64,000 nucleotides of DNA from Streptomyces dangxiongensis (GCF_003675325.1 NZ_CP033073.1:7130001-7194000); one strand, 5' to 3'; numbered from the stretch's first letter, positions 44,209 to 53,847 are shown. Notes: generated from the letters alone by a model not told the origin. Made by a program: numbers and translations.

Positions 44209-46593
44209 ATGTCCGTCGACACGCAGCAGGCGCCCGCCGGACTCACGGACGAGGAGCTCGCCACCCTGGACGCCCACTGGCGCGCCGCGAACTACCTCAC
44301 CGTGGGCCAGATCTACCTCCTGGCCAACCCGCTGCTGACCGAGCCGCTGCGCCCGGAGCACGTCAAGCCGCGGCTGCTCGGCCACTGGGGCACCTCTCCC
44401 GGTCTCAACCTGGTCCACACCCATCTGAACCGCGTCGTCAGGGACCGCGGTCTGGACGCCGTCTGCGTCTGGGGGCCCGGCCACGGCGGCCCCGCCGTCC
44501 TGGCCAACTCCTGGCTGGAGGGCTCGTACACCGAGACCTATCCCGACGTCACCCGGGACGCGGCGGGCATGGCCCGGCTGTTCAGGCAGTTCTCGTTCCC
44601 GGGCGGGGTGCCCAGCCATGTCGCTCCCGAGACCCCGGGCTCGATCCACGAGGGCGGGGAACTCGGCTACTCGCTGTCGCACGCCTACGGCGCCGCCCTC
44701 GACAACCCCGGCCTGCTGGTCACCTGCGTGATCGGCGACGGTGAGGCGGAGACCGGCCCGCTGGCCGCCTCCTGGCACTCCAACAAGTTCCTCGACCCCG
44801 TGCACGACGGTGCCGTGCTGCCGGTCCTGCACCTGAACGGCTACAAGATCGCCAACCCGACCGTGTCGGCCCGGATCCCCGAGACCGAGCTGGACGAGCT
44901 GCTGCGCGGTTACGGCCACGACCCGATCCACGTCACCGGCGACGACCCGCCGGCCGTCCACCGCGCGATGGCCGCGGCCATGGACACCGCGCTCGACCGC
45001 ATCGCGGTGATCCAGCGCGCGGCGCGCGAGGAGGGGAGCACGGACCGGCCCCGCTGGCCGGTGATCGTCCTGCGCACTCCCAAGGGCTGGACCGGTCCCG
45101 CCGAGGTCGACGGAGTGCCGGTCGAGGGCACCTGGCGCGCCCACCAGGTACCGCTTCCCGCCGTACGGGACAACCCCGAGCACCTGCGGCAACTGGAGCA
45201 GTGGATGCGCTTCTACCGGCCCGGGGAACTGTTCGACGAGGACGGTGCTCCGCGCGCGGACGTGCTGGCGTGCGTCCCGCACGGTCACCGGCGGCTCGGC
45301 GCCACCCCGCACGCCAACGGGGGACTGCTGCTGCGCGAGCTGCCCCTGCCTCCGCTGGAGCGGCACGCCGTGACCGTCGACGAGCCCGGTGCGAGCATGC
45401 ACGAGCCGACCCGCGTGCTCGGTGACATGCTGGCGGACGTCATGGCGGCCACCGCGGACCGGCGCGACTTCCGTCTCATGGGCCCCGACGAGACCGCCTC
45501 CAACCGGCTCCAGGCGGTCTACACGGCCAGCGGCAAGGCCTGGCAGGCCGACGTCCTCGATGTCGACGAACACCTCGACCCGCACGGCCGCGTGATGGAG
45601 ATCCTCTCCGAACACACCTGCCAGGGCTGGCTGGAGGGCTACCTGCTCACCGGCCGGCACGGGCTGTTCTCCTGCTACGAGGCCTTCGCCCACATCGTCG
45701 ACTCGATGGTGAACCAGCACATCAAGTGGCTTCGCACCACCCGCCGCCTGTCCTGGCGGGCTCCCGTCGCCTCCCTCAACTACCTGCTCACCTCGCACGT
45801 GTGGCGGCAGGACCACAACGGCTTCTCCCATCAGGACCCGGGCTTCGTGGACCACGTCCTCAACAAGAGCCCGGAAGTGGTACGGGTCTACCTGCCGCCG
45901 GACGCCAACACCCTGCTGTCGGTCGCCGACCACGCGCTGCGCAGCCGCGACTACGTCAACGTGATCGTCGCGGGCAAACAGCCCTGCTACGACTGGCTGT
46001 CGATGGAGGAGGCGAAGGTCCACTGCGCCCGCGGCGCCGGCGTCTGGCAGTGGGCCGGCACCGAGGACGGCACGCGCGAACCGGACGTGGTCCTGGCCTG
46101 CGCGGGCGACGTGCCCACCCAGGAGGTGCTGGCCGCCGCACAGTTGCTGCGCCGCCACCTGCCCGACCTGGCCGTGCGCGTGGTGAACGTCGTCGACATC
46201 GCCCGGCTGCTGCCGGCCGGGGAACACCCGCACGGCATGAGCGACTTCGAGTACGACGGACTGTTCACCACCGACCGGCCGGTGATCTTCGCCTACCACG
46301 GCTACCCGTGGCTGATCCACCGCCTCGCCTACCGCCGCACCGGCCACCCCCACCTGCACGTGCGCGGTTACAAGGAGATCGGCACCACGACCACGCCGTT
46401 CGACATGGTGGTCCGCAACGACCTGGACCGCTACCGCCTCGTCATGGACGTCATCGACCGCGTCCCCGGCCTGGCGGTACGGGCGGCGGCCGTACGCCAG
46501 CGCATGGAGGACGTCCGGCAGCGCCACCAGGTCTGGATCCGCGAGCACGGGGCGGACCTGCCCGAGGTGGCCGACTGGGCCTGGGAGGGCTGA
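44209..46593 (+). CDS. xfp: Xylulose-5-phosphate/fructose-6-phosphate phosphoketolase
   Basis: 794 residues, full length for the family. N-terminal [15 protein letters not shown] and [38 protein letters not shown]; thiamine diphosphate motif [12 protein letters not shown]-terminal domain motifs SYEAF-like [19 protein letters not shown] and [14 protein letters not shown]. It splits xylulose 5-phosphate with phosphate to acetyl phosphate and glyceraldehyde 3-phosphate. Acetyl phosphate can give ATP without respiration, which suits its position at the head of a hypoxia/dormancy island with a regulatory palindrome upstream. No acetate kinase gene is adjacent. Confidence 0.96.
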   Translation: MSVDTQQAPAGLTDEELATLDAHWRAANYLTVGQIYLLANPLLTEPLRPEHVKPRLLGHWGTSPGLNLVHTHLNRVVRDRGLDAVCVWGPGHGGPAVLANSWLEGSYTETYPDVTRDAAGMARLFRQFSFPGGVPSHVAPETPGSIHEGGELGYSLSHAYGAALDNPGLLVTCVIGDGEAETGPLAASWHSNKFLDPVHDGAVLPVLHLNGYKIANPTVSARIPETELDELLRGYGHDPIHVTGDDPPAVHRAMAAAMDTALDRIAVIQRAAREEGSTDRPRWPVIVLRTPKGWTGPAEVDGVPVEGTWRAHQVPLPAVRDNPEHLRQLEQWMRFYRPGELFDEDGAPRADVLACVPHGHRRLGATPHANGGLLLRELPLPPLERHAVTVDEPGASMHEPTRVLGDMLADVMAATADRRDFRLMGPDETASNRLQAVYTASGKAWQADVLDVDEHLDPHGRVMEILSEHTCQGWLEGYLLTGRHGLFSCYEAFAHIVDSMVNQHIKWLRTTRRLSWRAPVASLNYLLTSHVWRQDHNGFSHQDPGFVDHVLNKSPEVVRVYLPPDANTLLSVADHALRSRDYVNVIVAGKQPCYDWLSMEEAKVHCARGAGVWQWAGTEDGTREPDVVLACAGDVPTQEVLAAAQLLRRHLPDLAVRVVNVVDIARLLPAGEHPHGMSDFEYDGLFTTDRPVIFAYHGYPWLIHRLAYRRTGHPHLHVRGYKEIGTTTTPFDMVVRNDLDRYRLVMDVIDRVPGLAVRAAAVRQRMEDVRQRHQVWIREHGADLPEVADWAWEG

Positions 46594-46677
46594 ACGGTCC
46601 GGCCGGGCGAGTACGTCCGGTCCCGGGGCGCGGGGGCCGGGCTCCCGCGCCCCGGGTCGGCCCGGTTGAGCGGACCG

Positions 46678-46691
46678 GGGCCGACCGGCCC
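46678..46691. promoter_or_regulatory. DevR/OsdR-like palindrome upstream of the response regulator
   Basis: GGGCCGACCGGCCC, 68 bases before the start of the DevR-like gene; consistent with autoregulation. Confidence 0.7.
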
Positions 46692-46758
46692 TGGTCCTCG
46701 GGCCCACGATGGGGGAAGGATCGGCGGAGAGAACCGCACACGTCACAAGGAGCGACCG

Positions 46759-47448
46759 ATGGCGGAGCACGAGCCGGCCGGATCCGACCACCCGATCCGG
46801 GTCTTCCTCCTCGACGACCACGAGGTGGTACGGCGCGGGGTGCACGACCTGCTGGACGACGAGCCGGACATCACGGTGGTCGGCGAGGCGGCCACCGTCG
46901 AGCAGGCCCTCGTCCGCGTCCCCGCCCTCCGTCCCGACGTGGCGGTCCTCGACGTCCGCCTGCCGGACGGCGACGGGATCACCGTCTGCCGGGAACTGCG
47001 CTCGGACCTGCCGGACCTGGCGTGCCTGATGCTGACCTCGTTCGACGACGAGGATGCCCTGCTCGACTCGATCATGGCCGGTGCCTCCGGGTACGTCCTC
47101 AAGCAGATCCAGGGCTCGGACCTGGTGTCGGCCGTGCGGACGGTGGCCCGCGGGCAGTCGCTGCTGGACCCGAGCGCCACCACCAGGCTCATGGCCAGGC
47201 TGCGGGGCGGACAGCAGGAGGCCGAACCGGAGGCGCTGCCCGGACTGACCGAGCGGGAGCGGCAGATCCTGGCGCTCATCGGCGAGGGCCTCACCAACCG
47301 GCAGATCGGCCAGCGGCTGTATCTGGCCGAGAAGACGGTGAAGAACCACATCTCCCGGCTGCTCGCCAAGCTCGGGGTCGAACGCCGTGTCCAGGCCGCC
47401 GTCATCGCCACCCAGGCCCAGGACCGGTCGCGTACCCGGGGACGCTGA
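46759..47448 (+). CDS. DevR/DosR-like response regulator
   Basis: 229 residues. Receiver with [20 protein letters not shown] and phosphoacceptor Asp in [12 protein letters not shown], the switch Thr in [20 protein letters not shown], and [10 protein letters not shown] with the conserved Lys. The LuxR helix-turn-helix is [20 protein letters not shown] then [19 protein letters not shown]. These sequences are very close to mycobacterial DevR/DosR. AAGGAG lies upstream of ATG 46759. Probable partner of the GAF-GAF kinase at 48118 and of the repeated GGGCCGnnCGGCCC dyads. Confidence 0.94.
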   Translation: MAEHEPAGSDHPIRVFLLDDHEVVRRGVHDLLDDEPDITVVGEAATVEQALVRVPALRPDVAVLDVRLPDGDGITVCRELRSDLPDLACLMLTSFDDEDALLDSIMAGASGYVLKQIQGSDLVSAVRTVARGQSLLDPSATTRLMARLRGGQQEAEPEALPGLTERERQILALIGEGLTNRQIGQRLYLAEKTVKNHISRLLAKLGVERRVQAAVIATQAQDRSRTRGR

Positions 47449-47487
47449 GCGCCGCCGCCACGGACCGCGTCGCGGCTCCCGCCGGCT

Positions 47488-47901
47488 TCATCCGCCGCCC
47501 GGCAGCCGGCGACCCGTGACCAGCTCGGCGGCGATCCGTACGAACACCCGGTCGTGCACGGGCATCCAGGAGTCGGGGCCGCACCGCGACAGGCGCTCGT
47601 GCTCGGCGGGATCCGTCACGACTGTGGCCCGGCCGGTCACGACCACACTCCAGCCGGAGTGGGTCACCGCGTCGAACTCGTCCGCCTCGAAAGCGACCAC
47701 GGCGCCGTCGACCGCCCGGACCAGGTCCGAGCCGGCCGAGGTCCCCAGCACCACGGAGGCGTCCCCGTCGAGGCGGAAACTGACCGGCAGCACGGCCGGG
47801 AGCGCCTGTCTGGTGTACACGACACGGCCGACGGGGACCTCGCCCAGCAGACGCAGGCAGGCCTGCCTGCCGAGTACGTGGATGTCGCCGTCTTGAAGCA
47901 C
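47488..47901 (-). CDS. Pyridoxamine 5'-phosphate oxidase-like flavin-binding protein
   Basis: 137 residues. Split-barrel pattern LGEVPVGRVVYTRQALPAVL then PVSFRLDGDASVVLGTSAGS and HSGWSVVVTGRATVV is the small PPOX/F420- or FMN-binding family common in DosR regulons. GTG 47899-47901 is the likely start; the ribosome-binding site is weak. A regulatory dyad lies 37 bases upstream, shared with the divergent kinase gene. Substrate unknown. Confidence 0.85.
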   Translation of the reverse strand: MLQDGDIHVLGRQACLRLLGEVPVGRVVYTRQALPAVLPVSFRLDGDASVVLGTSAGSDLVRAVDGAVVAFEADEFDAVTHSGWSVVVTGRATVVTDPAEHERLSRCGPDSWMPVHDRVFVRIAAELVTGRRLPGGG

Positions 47902-47937
47902 CGCACCATCGTCTGCGCGGGCCCCCGGTAAGGGGTA

Positions 47938-47951
47938 GGGCCGACCGGCCC
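47938..47951. promoter_or_regulatory. DevR/OsdR-like palindrome in the PPOX/kinase interval
   Basis: GGGCCGACCGGCCC, identical to the copy at 46678, located between the divergent PPOX gene and the sensor kinase gene. Confidence 0.72.
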
Positions 47952-48117
47952 TCCTTCCGCCGGGGAGAGGGGCCGTGCCCGCACGGGAAGGCACCGGCGT
48001 GCGATCACCGTGCCGTCGCCCGTCGTGGTCCCCGTATCGTCCCCCTTGGGCCCCGGCTACCGTGAAGGGTGCGGGGCGGCCGTAGGTATGCCGTACGGGG
48101 GGCTGGGAGGAACGGGC

Positions 48118-49860
48118 GTGGGAAGCTCCGAGGAGGTTCGCGCGGGAGGCGTGCGACTGCCGCAGCTTGGACTGGACGAGCTGCTGACCGAGTTGCAGGC
48201 CCGCCTGGACGCGGCCCGCGGCACCCAGGACCGGGTGCACAGCCTGCTGGAGGCCGTGCTCTCCGTCGGCCGGGAACTCGATCTGGAACAGGCGCTCCGC
48301 GGCATCGTGGAGGCGGCGGCGGCCCTGGTCGACGCCGAGTACGCGGCGCTCGGCGTGATCGGCTCCGACGGCAGACGGCTGTCGGCGTTCATCACGGTCG
48401 GGGTCGGCGAGGAGGAGATCGCCCGCATCGGCCCCTATCCGCAGGGTCACGGCATCCTCGGCGAACTCATCCGCCACCCCGAGCCCCTGCGGCTGTCGAA
48501 GCTCTCCGAGCACGCCGCGTCGTACGGCTTCCCGCCCGGCCATCCGCCGATGAACAGCTTCCTCGGCGTGCCGATCCGGGTGCGCGACCAGGTCTTCGGC
48601 AACCTCTACCTCACCGAGAAGCGCGGCGGACGGCAGTTCGACGAGGACGACGAGTCGCTGCTGTCCACGCTGGCGGTGGCGGCGGGCGTGGCGATCGACA
48701 ACGCCCGCCTGTACGAGGAGTCCAGACTGCGGGAGCGCTGGCTGGCGGCGAGCGCGGAGATCACCAGCAGCCTGATGTCCGGCGCGGACCAGCACGAGGT
48801 GCTGGGGCTGATCGCCGAGCGGGCGCGCGACATCACCGGCGCGGCCCTCGCCACGCTGGCCATCCCCGTGCAGGACACCGGCACCCTCGCGGTGGAGCTG
48901 GCCATCGGCCGCGGGGCGGAGGCACACCGTGGACTCCTCCTCCCCGTGGAGGGCACCCTCACCGGGGCGGCCTTCGCCCTCGGCGCGTCCGTGAGCAGTC
49001 CCGACGTCGCCCGGGACGAGCGCATCAGCGCGGGGCCGCCACGCTTCGCCGGCCTGGGCCCGGCCGTGGCCGTCCCGATCGGCCGGGAGGACCGCGTGCG
49101 CGGCGTGGTCCTGCTGGCCCGGGAGGCGGGTGCCGGTGACTTCTCCGACAAGGAGACCGTGCCCCTCAAGGGGTTCGCCGCGCAGGCCGCCCTCGCGATG
49201 GAACTCGCCGAGCGCCGTCGGGACGCCGAACAGATCGCGCTGCTGGAGGACCGCGACCGGATCGCCCGGGACCTGCACGACCTGGCCATCCAGCGGCTGT
49301 TCGCCACCGGTATGACGCTCCAGAGCGCGGGCCGGTTCATCGAGCACACCCAGGCCTCGGAGCGGGTGCTGCGGGCCGTGGACGACCTCGACGAGACCAT
49401 CAGGATCATCAGGTCGACGATCTTCGGTCTGCGCACCCATGACGGTGACGGGGCGCCCGGCCTGCGAGCCCGTGCGGTGCGGGTGGCCGGCGAGGCGACA
49501 CCGGTGCTGGGCTTCGCGCCCAGTGTCCGGATGGAGGGCCTGCTCGACACCCACGTACCGCCGGAGATCGCCGATCACGTCGTGGCCGTCCTGTCCGAGT
49601 CCCTGACCAACATCGCCCGGCACGCGCAAGCCGACCGCGCGGACGTGGCGCTGGGGACCGACGGGAACGAGGTGCGGCTCACCGTCACCGACAACGGCGT
49701 CGGCGTCCCGGCCGGGGGCCGCCGCAGCGGTCTGCGCAACATGACGGAGCGGGCGCGCGGCCTGGGCGGCGACATGGAACTGGTCCGCCCTGAGGACGGG
49801 GGCACCCGACTGGTGTGGCACGCGCCTCTGCCGCGGACGACGCGGGCCTCGCGTAGCTAG
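48118..49860 (+). CDS. DevS/DosS-like GAF-GAF sensor histidine kinase
   Basis: 580 residues. GTG 48118 is eight bases after GGAGG. GAF-A (about 55-200) has RIGPYPQGHGILGELIRHPE and GFPPGHPPMNSFLGVPIRVR, very close to mycobacterial DevS/DosT, where this region binds haem; the His in PPGHPPM is the likely proximal ligand. GAF-B follows (about 220-365). The HisKA_3 phosphoacceptor is in RIARDLHDLAIQRLFATGMT, and the ATPase has SESLTNIARHAQ and DNGVGVP...GLRNMTERA. It is expected to sense O2, NO, CO or redox state and to phosphorylate the DevR-like regulator. Confidence 0.94.
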   Translation: MGSSEEVRAGGVRLPQLGLDELLTELQARLDAARGTQDRVHSLLEAVLSVGRELDLEQALRGIVEAAAALVDAEYAALGVIGSDGRRLSAFITVGVGEEEIARIGPYPQGHGILGELIRHPEPLRLSKLSEHAASYGFPPGHPPMNSFLGVPIRVRDQVFGNLYLTEKRGGRQFDEDDESLLSTLAVAAGVAIDNARLYEESRLRERWLAASAEITSSLMSGADQHEVLGLIAERARDITGAALATLAIPVQDTGTLAVELAIGRGAEAHRGLLLPVEGTLTGAAFALGASVSSPDVARDERISAGPPRFAGLGPAVAVPIGREDRVRGVVLLAREAGAGDFSDKETVPLKGFAAQAALAMELAERRRDAEQIALLEDRDRIARDLHDLAIQRLFATGMTLQSAGRFIEHTQASERVLRAVDDLDETIRIIRSTIFGLRTHDGDGAPGLRARAVRVAGEATPVLGFAPSVRMEGLLDTHVPPEIADHVVAVLSESLTNIARHAQADRADVALGTDGNEVRLTVTDNGVGVPAGGRRSGLRNMTERARGLGGDMELVRPEDGGTRLVWHAPLPRTTRASRS

Positions 49861-49891
49861 CCGGGGTGTCCGGCGTACGGCCGGGCCCGTG

Positions 49892-51844
49892 TCAGACCTT
49901 CAGCGTGAACCAGGTCGTCTTCCCCTCGTCGGTCGGCCGCACCCCCCAGCTCTGGGCGAGCGTGCGGACCAGCAGCAGGCCCCGGCCGGACTGCTCGTCC
50001 TCGGCCGCCAGGCGGGGCTGGGGCAGATGCGGGCTGTGGTCGCTGACCTCCACGGTGAGGTCGGTGGCGGTGCGGCACAGACGGAGGCCCAGCGGGCCCT
50101 CGGCGTGCTGCACGGCGTTGGTGAGGGTCTCGGAGAGCAGCAGGAGGGCGTCGTCGGCCGACGACGCGCACTCCCACGAGGCCAGCGTCCGTCGGAGGAA
50201 GGCACGGCCCTCGGGGACGGAGGACGCGGTGGCGGGCAGCTCGGTGGTCACGGCGGCCAGCGGGGCGGCCGGGAGCTGCGCCAGCAGGAGCGTCACGTCG
50301 TCGTTGTGGCCCTCGGCGTCGGGCAGGAGCGTGGCGAGCACGTGGTCGGCGGCTGCCTCCAGCCCGTCCGCCCGGAGGAAGAAGGCGTCGAGGACGGTGG
50401 TGAGTTCGGCGAGCCGCGCCTCGATGTCACTGTCCGGCGTCTCGATCAGGCCGTCGGTGTACAGCACGAGCGTGGCGCCGGGCGTCATGTCGGCGCAGGA
50501 CTGCTCGTAGAGGACGTCGCCCACGCCGAGCGGGGCGTTGACCGGGGCGGGAAGCGCGCGGACGCCGTCCCAGGGCCCCACGACGAGGGTCGGCAGATGT
50601 CCGGCGGAGCAGACCGTCACGGTACCGGCGTCCGGGGCGATGATCAGATAGCAGCAGGTGACCAACTGGTCCGGCACGTCCAGGTCCGTGACGACCGTGT
50701 CGAGGGCCTGCATCAGCTGACGGGGCTGCATGCCCGTCTTGGCGAGCGCGTGCGCGGCCGAGCGTAGCTGGCCCATCACGGCGGCCGCCTCCAGCCCCCG
50801 GCCCATCACGTCGCCGATGAGGACCCCGACCCGCCCCGCGCCCAGTGGTATGAGATCGAACCAGTCACCGCCGACGCCGGCGCCCTGGGTCGCCGGCCGG
50901 TAGCGGCTGGCGGTGGCCAGGCCGGGGATGGCGGGTGGGGTCCCCATGAGACTGCGCTGCAACGTGAGCGCGATGTGCCGCTGTTGCTCCAGCAGGGCCG
51001 TGAGTTCGGCCTCCGCGCGCTTGCGGTCGCTGATGTCCCGCACGATGGCACAGGCGCCGACGACCTTCCCGCGGCTGTCCCGGGTCGGCCACAGCGTGAC
51101 GTCCACGTCCAGCAGGGCCCCGCTCCTGGTGACCCGCAGGGTCTCGAAGTGCTCGACCTTCTCGCCCTCGCGCAGCCGTCGCAGCAGGGCCCGGATGTCG
51201 TCCTGCATCTCGGCCGGGGCGAGCAGCGAGACGTGCCGGCCGATCGCCTCCTGGGCGCTGTAGCCGTACAGCCGTGCCGCGGCGGCGTTCCAGTAGGTGA
51301 TGTACCCGTCCAGGGTCTTGGCGAGGATCGCGTCCTGCGAGGACTCGACGAGCGCGGCGAGTTCGTTGATGCGGGCCTCGGCCGCCCTGCGGTCGCTGAC
51401 GTCGCGCACGGCGGCCGACACCAGCAGACCGTCCGCCGTCTCCATCGGGCTGAGGCTGATCTCCACGGGGAACTCGCTGCCGTTCTTGCGCAGTCCGTGC
51501 AGTTCCAGCCCGGCCCCCATGGGACGCACCTGGCGGTTGGCGGCGTAACCGTCGCGGTGGCGGGTGTGGTGGCCCCGGAAGCGGTGCGGCACCAGCAACT
51601 CCACCGGCCGGCCGAGCAGTTCCTCGCGCCGGTAGCCGAACAGTGCCTCGGTCTGCGCGTTGATCAGCCTGATGGTGCCGGTGTCGTCGACGATGATCAT
51701 GGCGTCCGGCGCCGCCTCCAGCAGCCCGCGGAACCGTTCCTCGGCCGCCGACGGACCACCCTGCCGCACGTCGGCGCCGCACTTGCACTGCCCCGGGACC
51801 GGAAGTGCCGCGGAGCGCGCCGGCCCGTACACGAAAGCGTTCAT
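49892..51844 (-). CDS. PAS-PAS-SpoIIE phosphatase with C-terminal HATPase domain
   Basis: 650 residues. PAS1 (about 35-155: RFRGLLEAAPDAMIIVDDTG), PAS2 (about 170-295: LVESSQDAILAKTLDGYITY), SpoIIE PP2C-type phosphatase (about 325-520: GVGGDWFDLIPLGAGRVGVL, IGDVMGRG, LVLYTDGLIE, NDDVTLLLA), then an RsbW-like ATPase (LLLSETLTNAVQHA, GRGLLLVRTLAQSWGV). Such proteins can both phosphorylate and dephosphorylate STAS antagonists. Start MNAFVYG is provisional. Convergent with the kinase gene and divergent from a universal stress protein gene. Confidence 0.93.
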   Translation of the reverse strand: MNAFVYGPARSAALPVPGQCKCGADVRQGGPSAAEERFRGLLEAAPDAMIIVDDTGTIRLINAQTEALFGYRREELLGRPVELLVPHRFRGHHTRHRDGYAANRQVRPMGAGLELHGLRKNGSEFPVEISLSPMETADGLLVSAAVRDVSDRRAAEARINELAALVESSQDAILAKTLDGYITYWNAAAARLYGYSAQEAIGRHVSLLAPAEMQDDIRALLRRLREGEKVEHFETLRVTRSGALLDVDVTLWPTRDSRGKVVGACAIVRDISDRKRAEAELTALLEQQRHIALTLQRSLMGTPPAIPGLATASRYRPATQGAGVGGDWFDLIPLGAGRVGVLIGDVMGRGLEAAAVMGQLRSAAHALAKTGMQPRQLMQALDTVVTDLDVPDQLVTCCYLIIAPDAGTVTVCSAGHLPTLVVGPWDGVRALPAPVNAPLGVGDVLYEQSCADMTPGATLVLYTDGLIETPDSDIEARLAELTTVLDAFFLRADGLEAAADHVLATLLPDAEGHNDDVTLLLAQLPAAPLAAVTTELPATASSVPEGRAFLRRTLASWECASSADDALLLLSETLTNAVQHAEGPLGLRLCRTATDLTVEVSDHSPHLPQPRLAAEDEQSGRGLLLVRTLAQSWGVRPTDEGKTTWFTLKV

Positions 51845-52019
51845 ACCTATCCGCCAGTTCGTTCGTGATGCTGCGGCCATCCCAGCGCATGCGGGACGCG
51901 ACGGCCGTGACTTGTCGCGTCCTGTCCGGACGGTGCGCCGAATGCTTCGAGCGATGACGGAGATGTTCGTTCTCCGTCCTCTGTCGATCACATTGGGTCA
52001 CGTGAGGGGCGGGGAGCAG

Positions 52020-52033
52020 GGCCGGTCGGTCCC
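52020..52033. promoter_or_regulatory. Near-match DevR/OsdR-like palindrome upstream of USP gene
   Basis: GGGCCGGTCGGTCC: one base off the GGGCCG-n2-CGGCCC dyad, 82 bases before the universal stress protein start. Confidence 0.5.
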
Positions 52034-52114
52034 GCACAGGGACCTGCGGGCCCTGCCCCGCGTCCCCGCGGGCCGTGAGGCTGGAGGGGATCCCTGCACC
52101 AGGAGGTGGACACC

Positions 52115-53017
52115 ATGTCCCGCACCGTCACCGTGGGCCTCGACGGTTCGCAGGAGAGCCGGACCGCCGCCGAATGGGCGGCCCGTGAAGCGCGGCTGCG
52201 CGGGCTGCCGCTGCGGCTGGTGCACGTGCCGGAGCCGGTGGCCCCCATGGCGGAGGCTCCGCTGCTGGGCGCGGAGACGCACCAGCACTGGACCGAACGC
52301 ATCCCGGCGGAGACGGCCGAGGGCCTGCGGCTGCGCCATCCCGCGGTGGAGGTCGTCGCCGAGCAGCGCGTCGGCAGCCCCGGCGACGTACTGACGGCCA
52401 TGGCCGACGAGGCAGAACTGCTGGTGCTCGGCTTGCGGGGCCTGAGCGGCGTCGGGGGCTTCCTGGTGGGCTCCGTGGGCCTGGCGGTCGTCGCACACGC
52501 CCGGCGCCCCGTGGTGCTCGTACGGGCCGGGGGACAGGCCGCCGACGAACACGAGCAGGACCCCGCCGGCGTACCGTCCGCCGCGACGCCCTACCGGCCC
52601 GTCGCACTGGGCGTGGACATCGCCGCGTCGGACGACACGGTGTTCGCGTTCGCCTTCGAGGAGGCCGCCCGGCGCGAGACGGCCGTGCGGGCCGTGCACG
52701 CCTGGACGACACCGCCGTACTACGTCTACGGGCTCGCCGTCGACCCCGCGTTCGACCGGGAGCTCGCACAGCAGGAGACGGCCGCGCCGTCCGAGACGCT
52801 GCGGCCCTGGCGGGAGAAGTACCCCGCCGTGGAGGTCGTCGAGGACTGCGGGGCCGCAAGCGCGTCGGTGCGTCTGGTCGACGCCTCGCGGGAGGCGTCC
52901 CTGGTGGTCGTGGGCCGCCGCGCGCGCTCCGGCCGGCTCGGCCCGCACGTCGGCCCGGTCACCCACGCCGTCCTGCACCACGCCACGGCACCGGTCGCCG
53001 TCGTCCCGTACGACTGA
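52115..53017 (+). CDS. Universal stress protein, two Usp domains
   Basis: 300 residues. ATG 52115 is eight bases after AGGAGG; GTG 52106 lies too close. Domain 1 (1-145) begins VTVGLDGSQESRTAAEWAAR and has the ATP loop GLRGLSGVGGFLVGSVG; domain 2 (about 160-300) begins PVALGVDIAASDD and ends [20 protein letters not shown]. Tandem Usp proteins are a hallmark of DosR-type dormancy regulons. A near-match regulatory dyad lies upstream. Confidence 0.95.
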   Translation: MSRTVTVGLDGSQESRTAAEWAAREARLRGLPLRLVHVPEPVAPMAEAPLLGAETHQHWTERIPAETAEGLRLRHPAVEVVAEQRVGSPGDVLTAMADEAELLVLGLRGLSGVGGFLVGSVGLAVVAHARRPVVLVRAGGQAADEHEQDPAGVPSAATPYRPVALGVDIAASDDTVFAFAFEEAARRETAVRAVHAWTTPPYYVYGLAVDPAFDRELAQQETAAPSETLRPWREKYPAVEVVEDCGAASASVRLVDASREASLVVVGRRARSGRLGPHVGPVTHAVLHHATAPVAVVPYD

Positions 53018-53068
53018 CCGTACGTCCGGACGCACACGACCGGATGTCCGGACGCACGCGGTGACCGG

Positions 53069-53527
53069 TCAGGAGCGGCTGCCGCTGCCGTACGGGGCGT
53101 AGAGGTCGAGGAGACGGATACGGGCGGCCTGGAGGCGGTGGGCCACCACGCGGCCGACCCACACGGCGACCGCGCGGCCGAACTCGGCGTCACTCGCGCA
53201 CAGATCCCGCACGGTCTGCGCGTCGAACTCCCAGGCGCGTACCGGGCTGGTGGTCTCCGCTCCAAGCTGCCAGGTGTGCGGAGTGAAGTGCCAGGACCAG
53301 CCGACGAGTTCACCGTGACCGAGGGTCTCGATCACGGCGGCGCGGCGGCCGGGTACGTGCAGGTCCAGGGCGACGGTTCCGGTGCGGACGATCCAGAAGC
53401 GGTCGGCCCGCCGCCCTTCCTCGAACAGGCGCGTGCCCAGGGGGAAGGACACCTCGCGGGCGAGGTTCATCAGCCGCTCACGGTGGCCCACCGGGAGGGC
53501 CGCGGACACAGTGGTGGTGGAGGTCAT
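53069..53527 (-). CDS. Cyclic nucleotide-binding (CRP-like) domain protein without HTH
   Basis: 152 residues from ATG 53525-53527, with AGGAG eight bases upstream. A single cNMP-binding fold: REVSFPLGTRLFEEGRRADR, FWIVRTGTVALDLHVPGRRA and VIETLGHGELVGWSWHF. The C-terminus ends after the long helix (VAHRLQAARIRLLDLYAPYG), so no winged helix is present. The usual phosphate-binding Arg-Ser pair is replaced by WSWHFTPHTWQ, so a ligand other than cAMP is possible. Divergent from a Usp gene, with two palindromes between. Confidence 0.88.
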   Translation of the reverse strand: MTSTTTVSAALPVGHRERLMNLAREVSFPLGTRLFEEGRRADRFWIVRTGTVALDLHVPGRRAAVIETLGHGELVGWSWHFTPHTWQLGAETTSPVRAWEFDAQTVRDLCASDAEFGRAVAVWVGRVVAHRLQAARIRLLDLYAPYGSGSRS

Positions 53528-53645
53528 GACTCCGGCTCCTTTCGTTCCTGCCGCCGCTGCCGGCCGGCGGAACGCGACGAGGCTGCTGCTCTCCAGCTTC
53601 CGCGCGGCCGGCGCCGGACGCCACGGGCCGCCCGGCCCCCGCGGA

Positions 53646-53659
53646 GGGCCGACCGGCCC
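53646..53659. promoter_or_regulatory. DevR/OsdR-like palindrome
   Basis: GGGCCGACCGGCCC, third exact copy, 119 bases upstream of the CRP-like gene start and 189 bases upstream of the Usp gene. Confidence 0.7.
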
Positions 53660-53746
53660 GGCGACGGGGCCGTCCCGGTGCGGCCCCGTGGCGGCGTGCC
53701 GGCCAAGAACGCCCCACTCGGTCCGGGCCGAAGGTCCTCGCGGGGC

Positions 53747-53760
53747 GGGCCGGCCGGCCC
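53747..53760. promoter_or_regulatory. DevR/OsdR-like palindrome
   Basis: GGGCCGGCCGGCCC, a GGGCCG-n2-CGGCCC dyad 88 bases before the Usp start; it pairs with the site about 100 bases away. Confidence 0.65.
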
Positions 53761-53847
53761 CTTCGCGGTGGCCCGCGGCGCGTGGCACGGTGGGATGGCA
53801 GGTCCGGAACGCCGGAGTGGCCGGCCCGGCGGAAGGCGGTGAGCCCG

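Noticed and set aside
44002..47349. 1115-codon minus-strand open frame opposite phosphoketolase and the DevR-like gene
   Set aside because: Antisense shadow without domains; the plus strand holds two clear genes.
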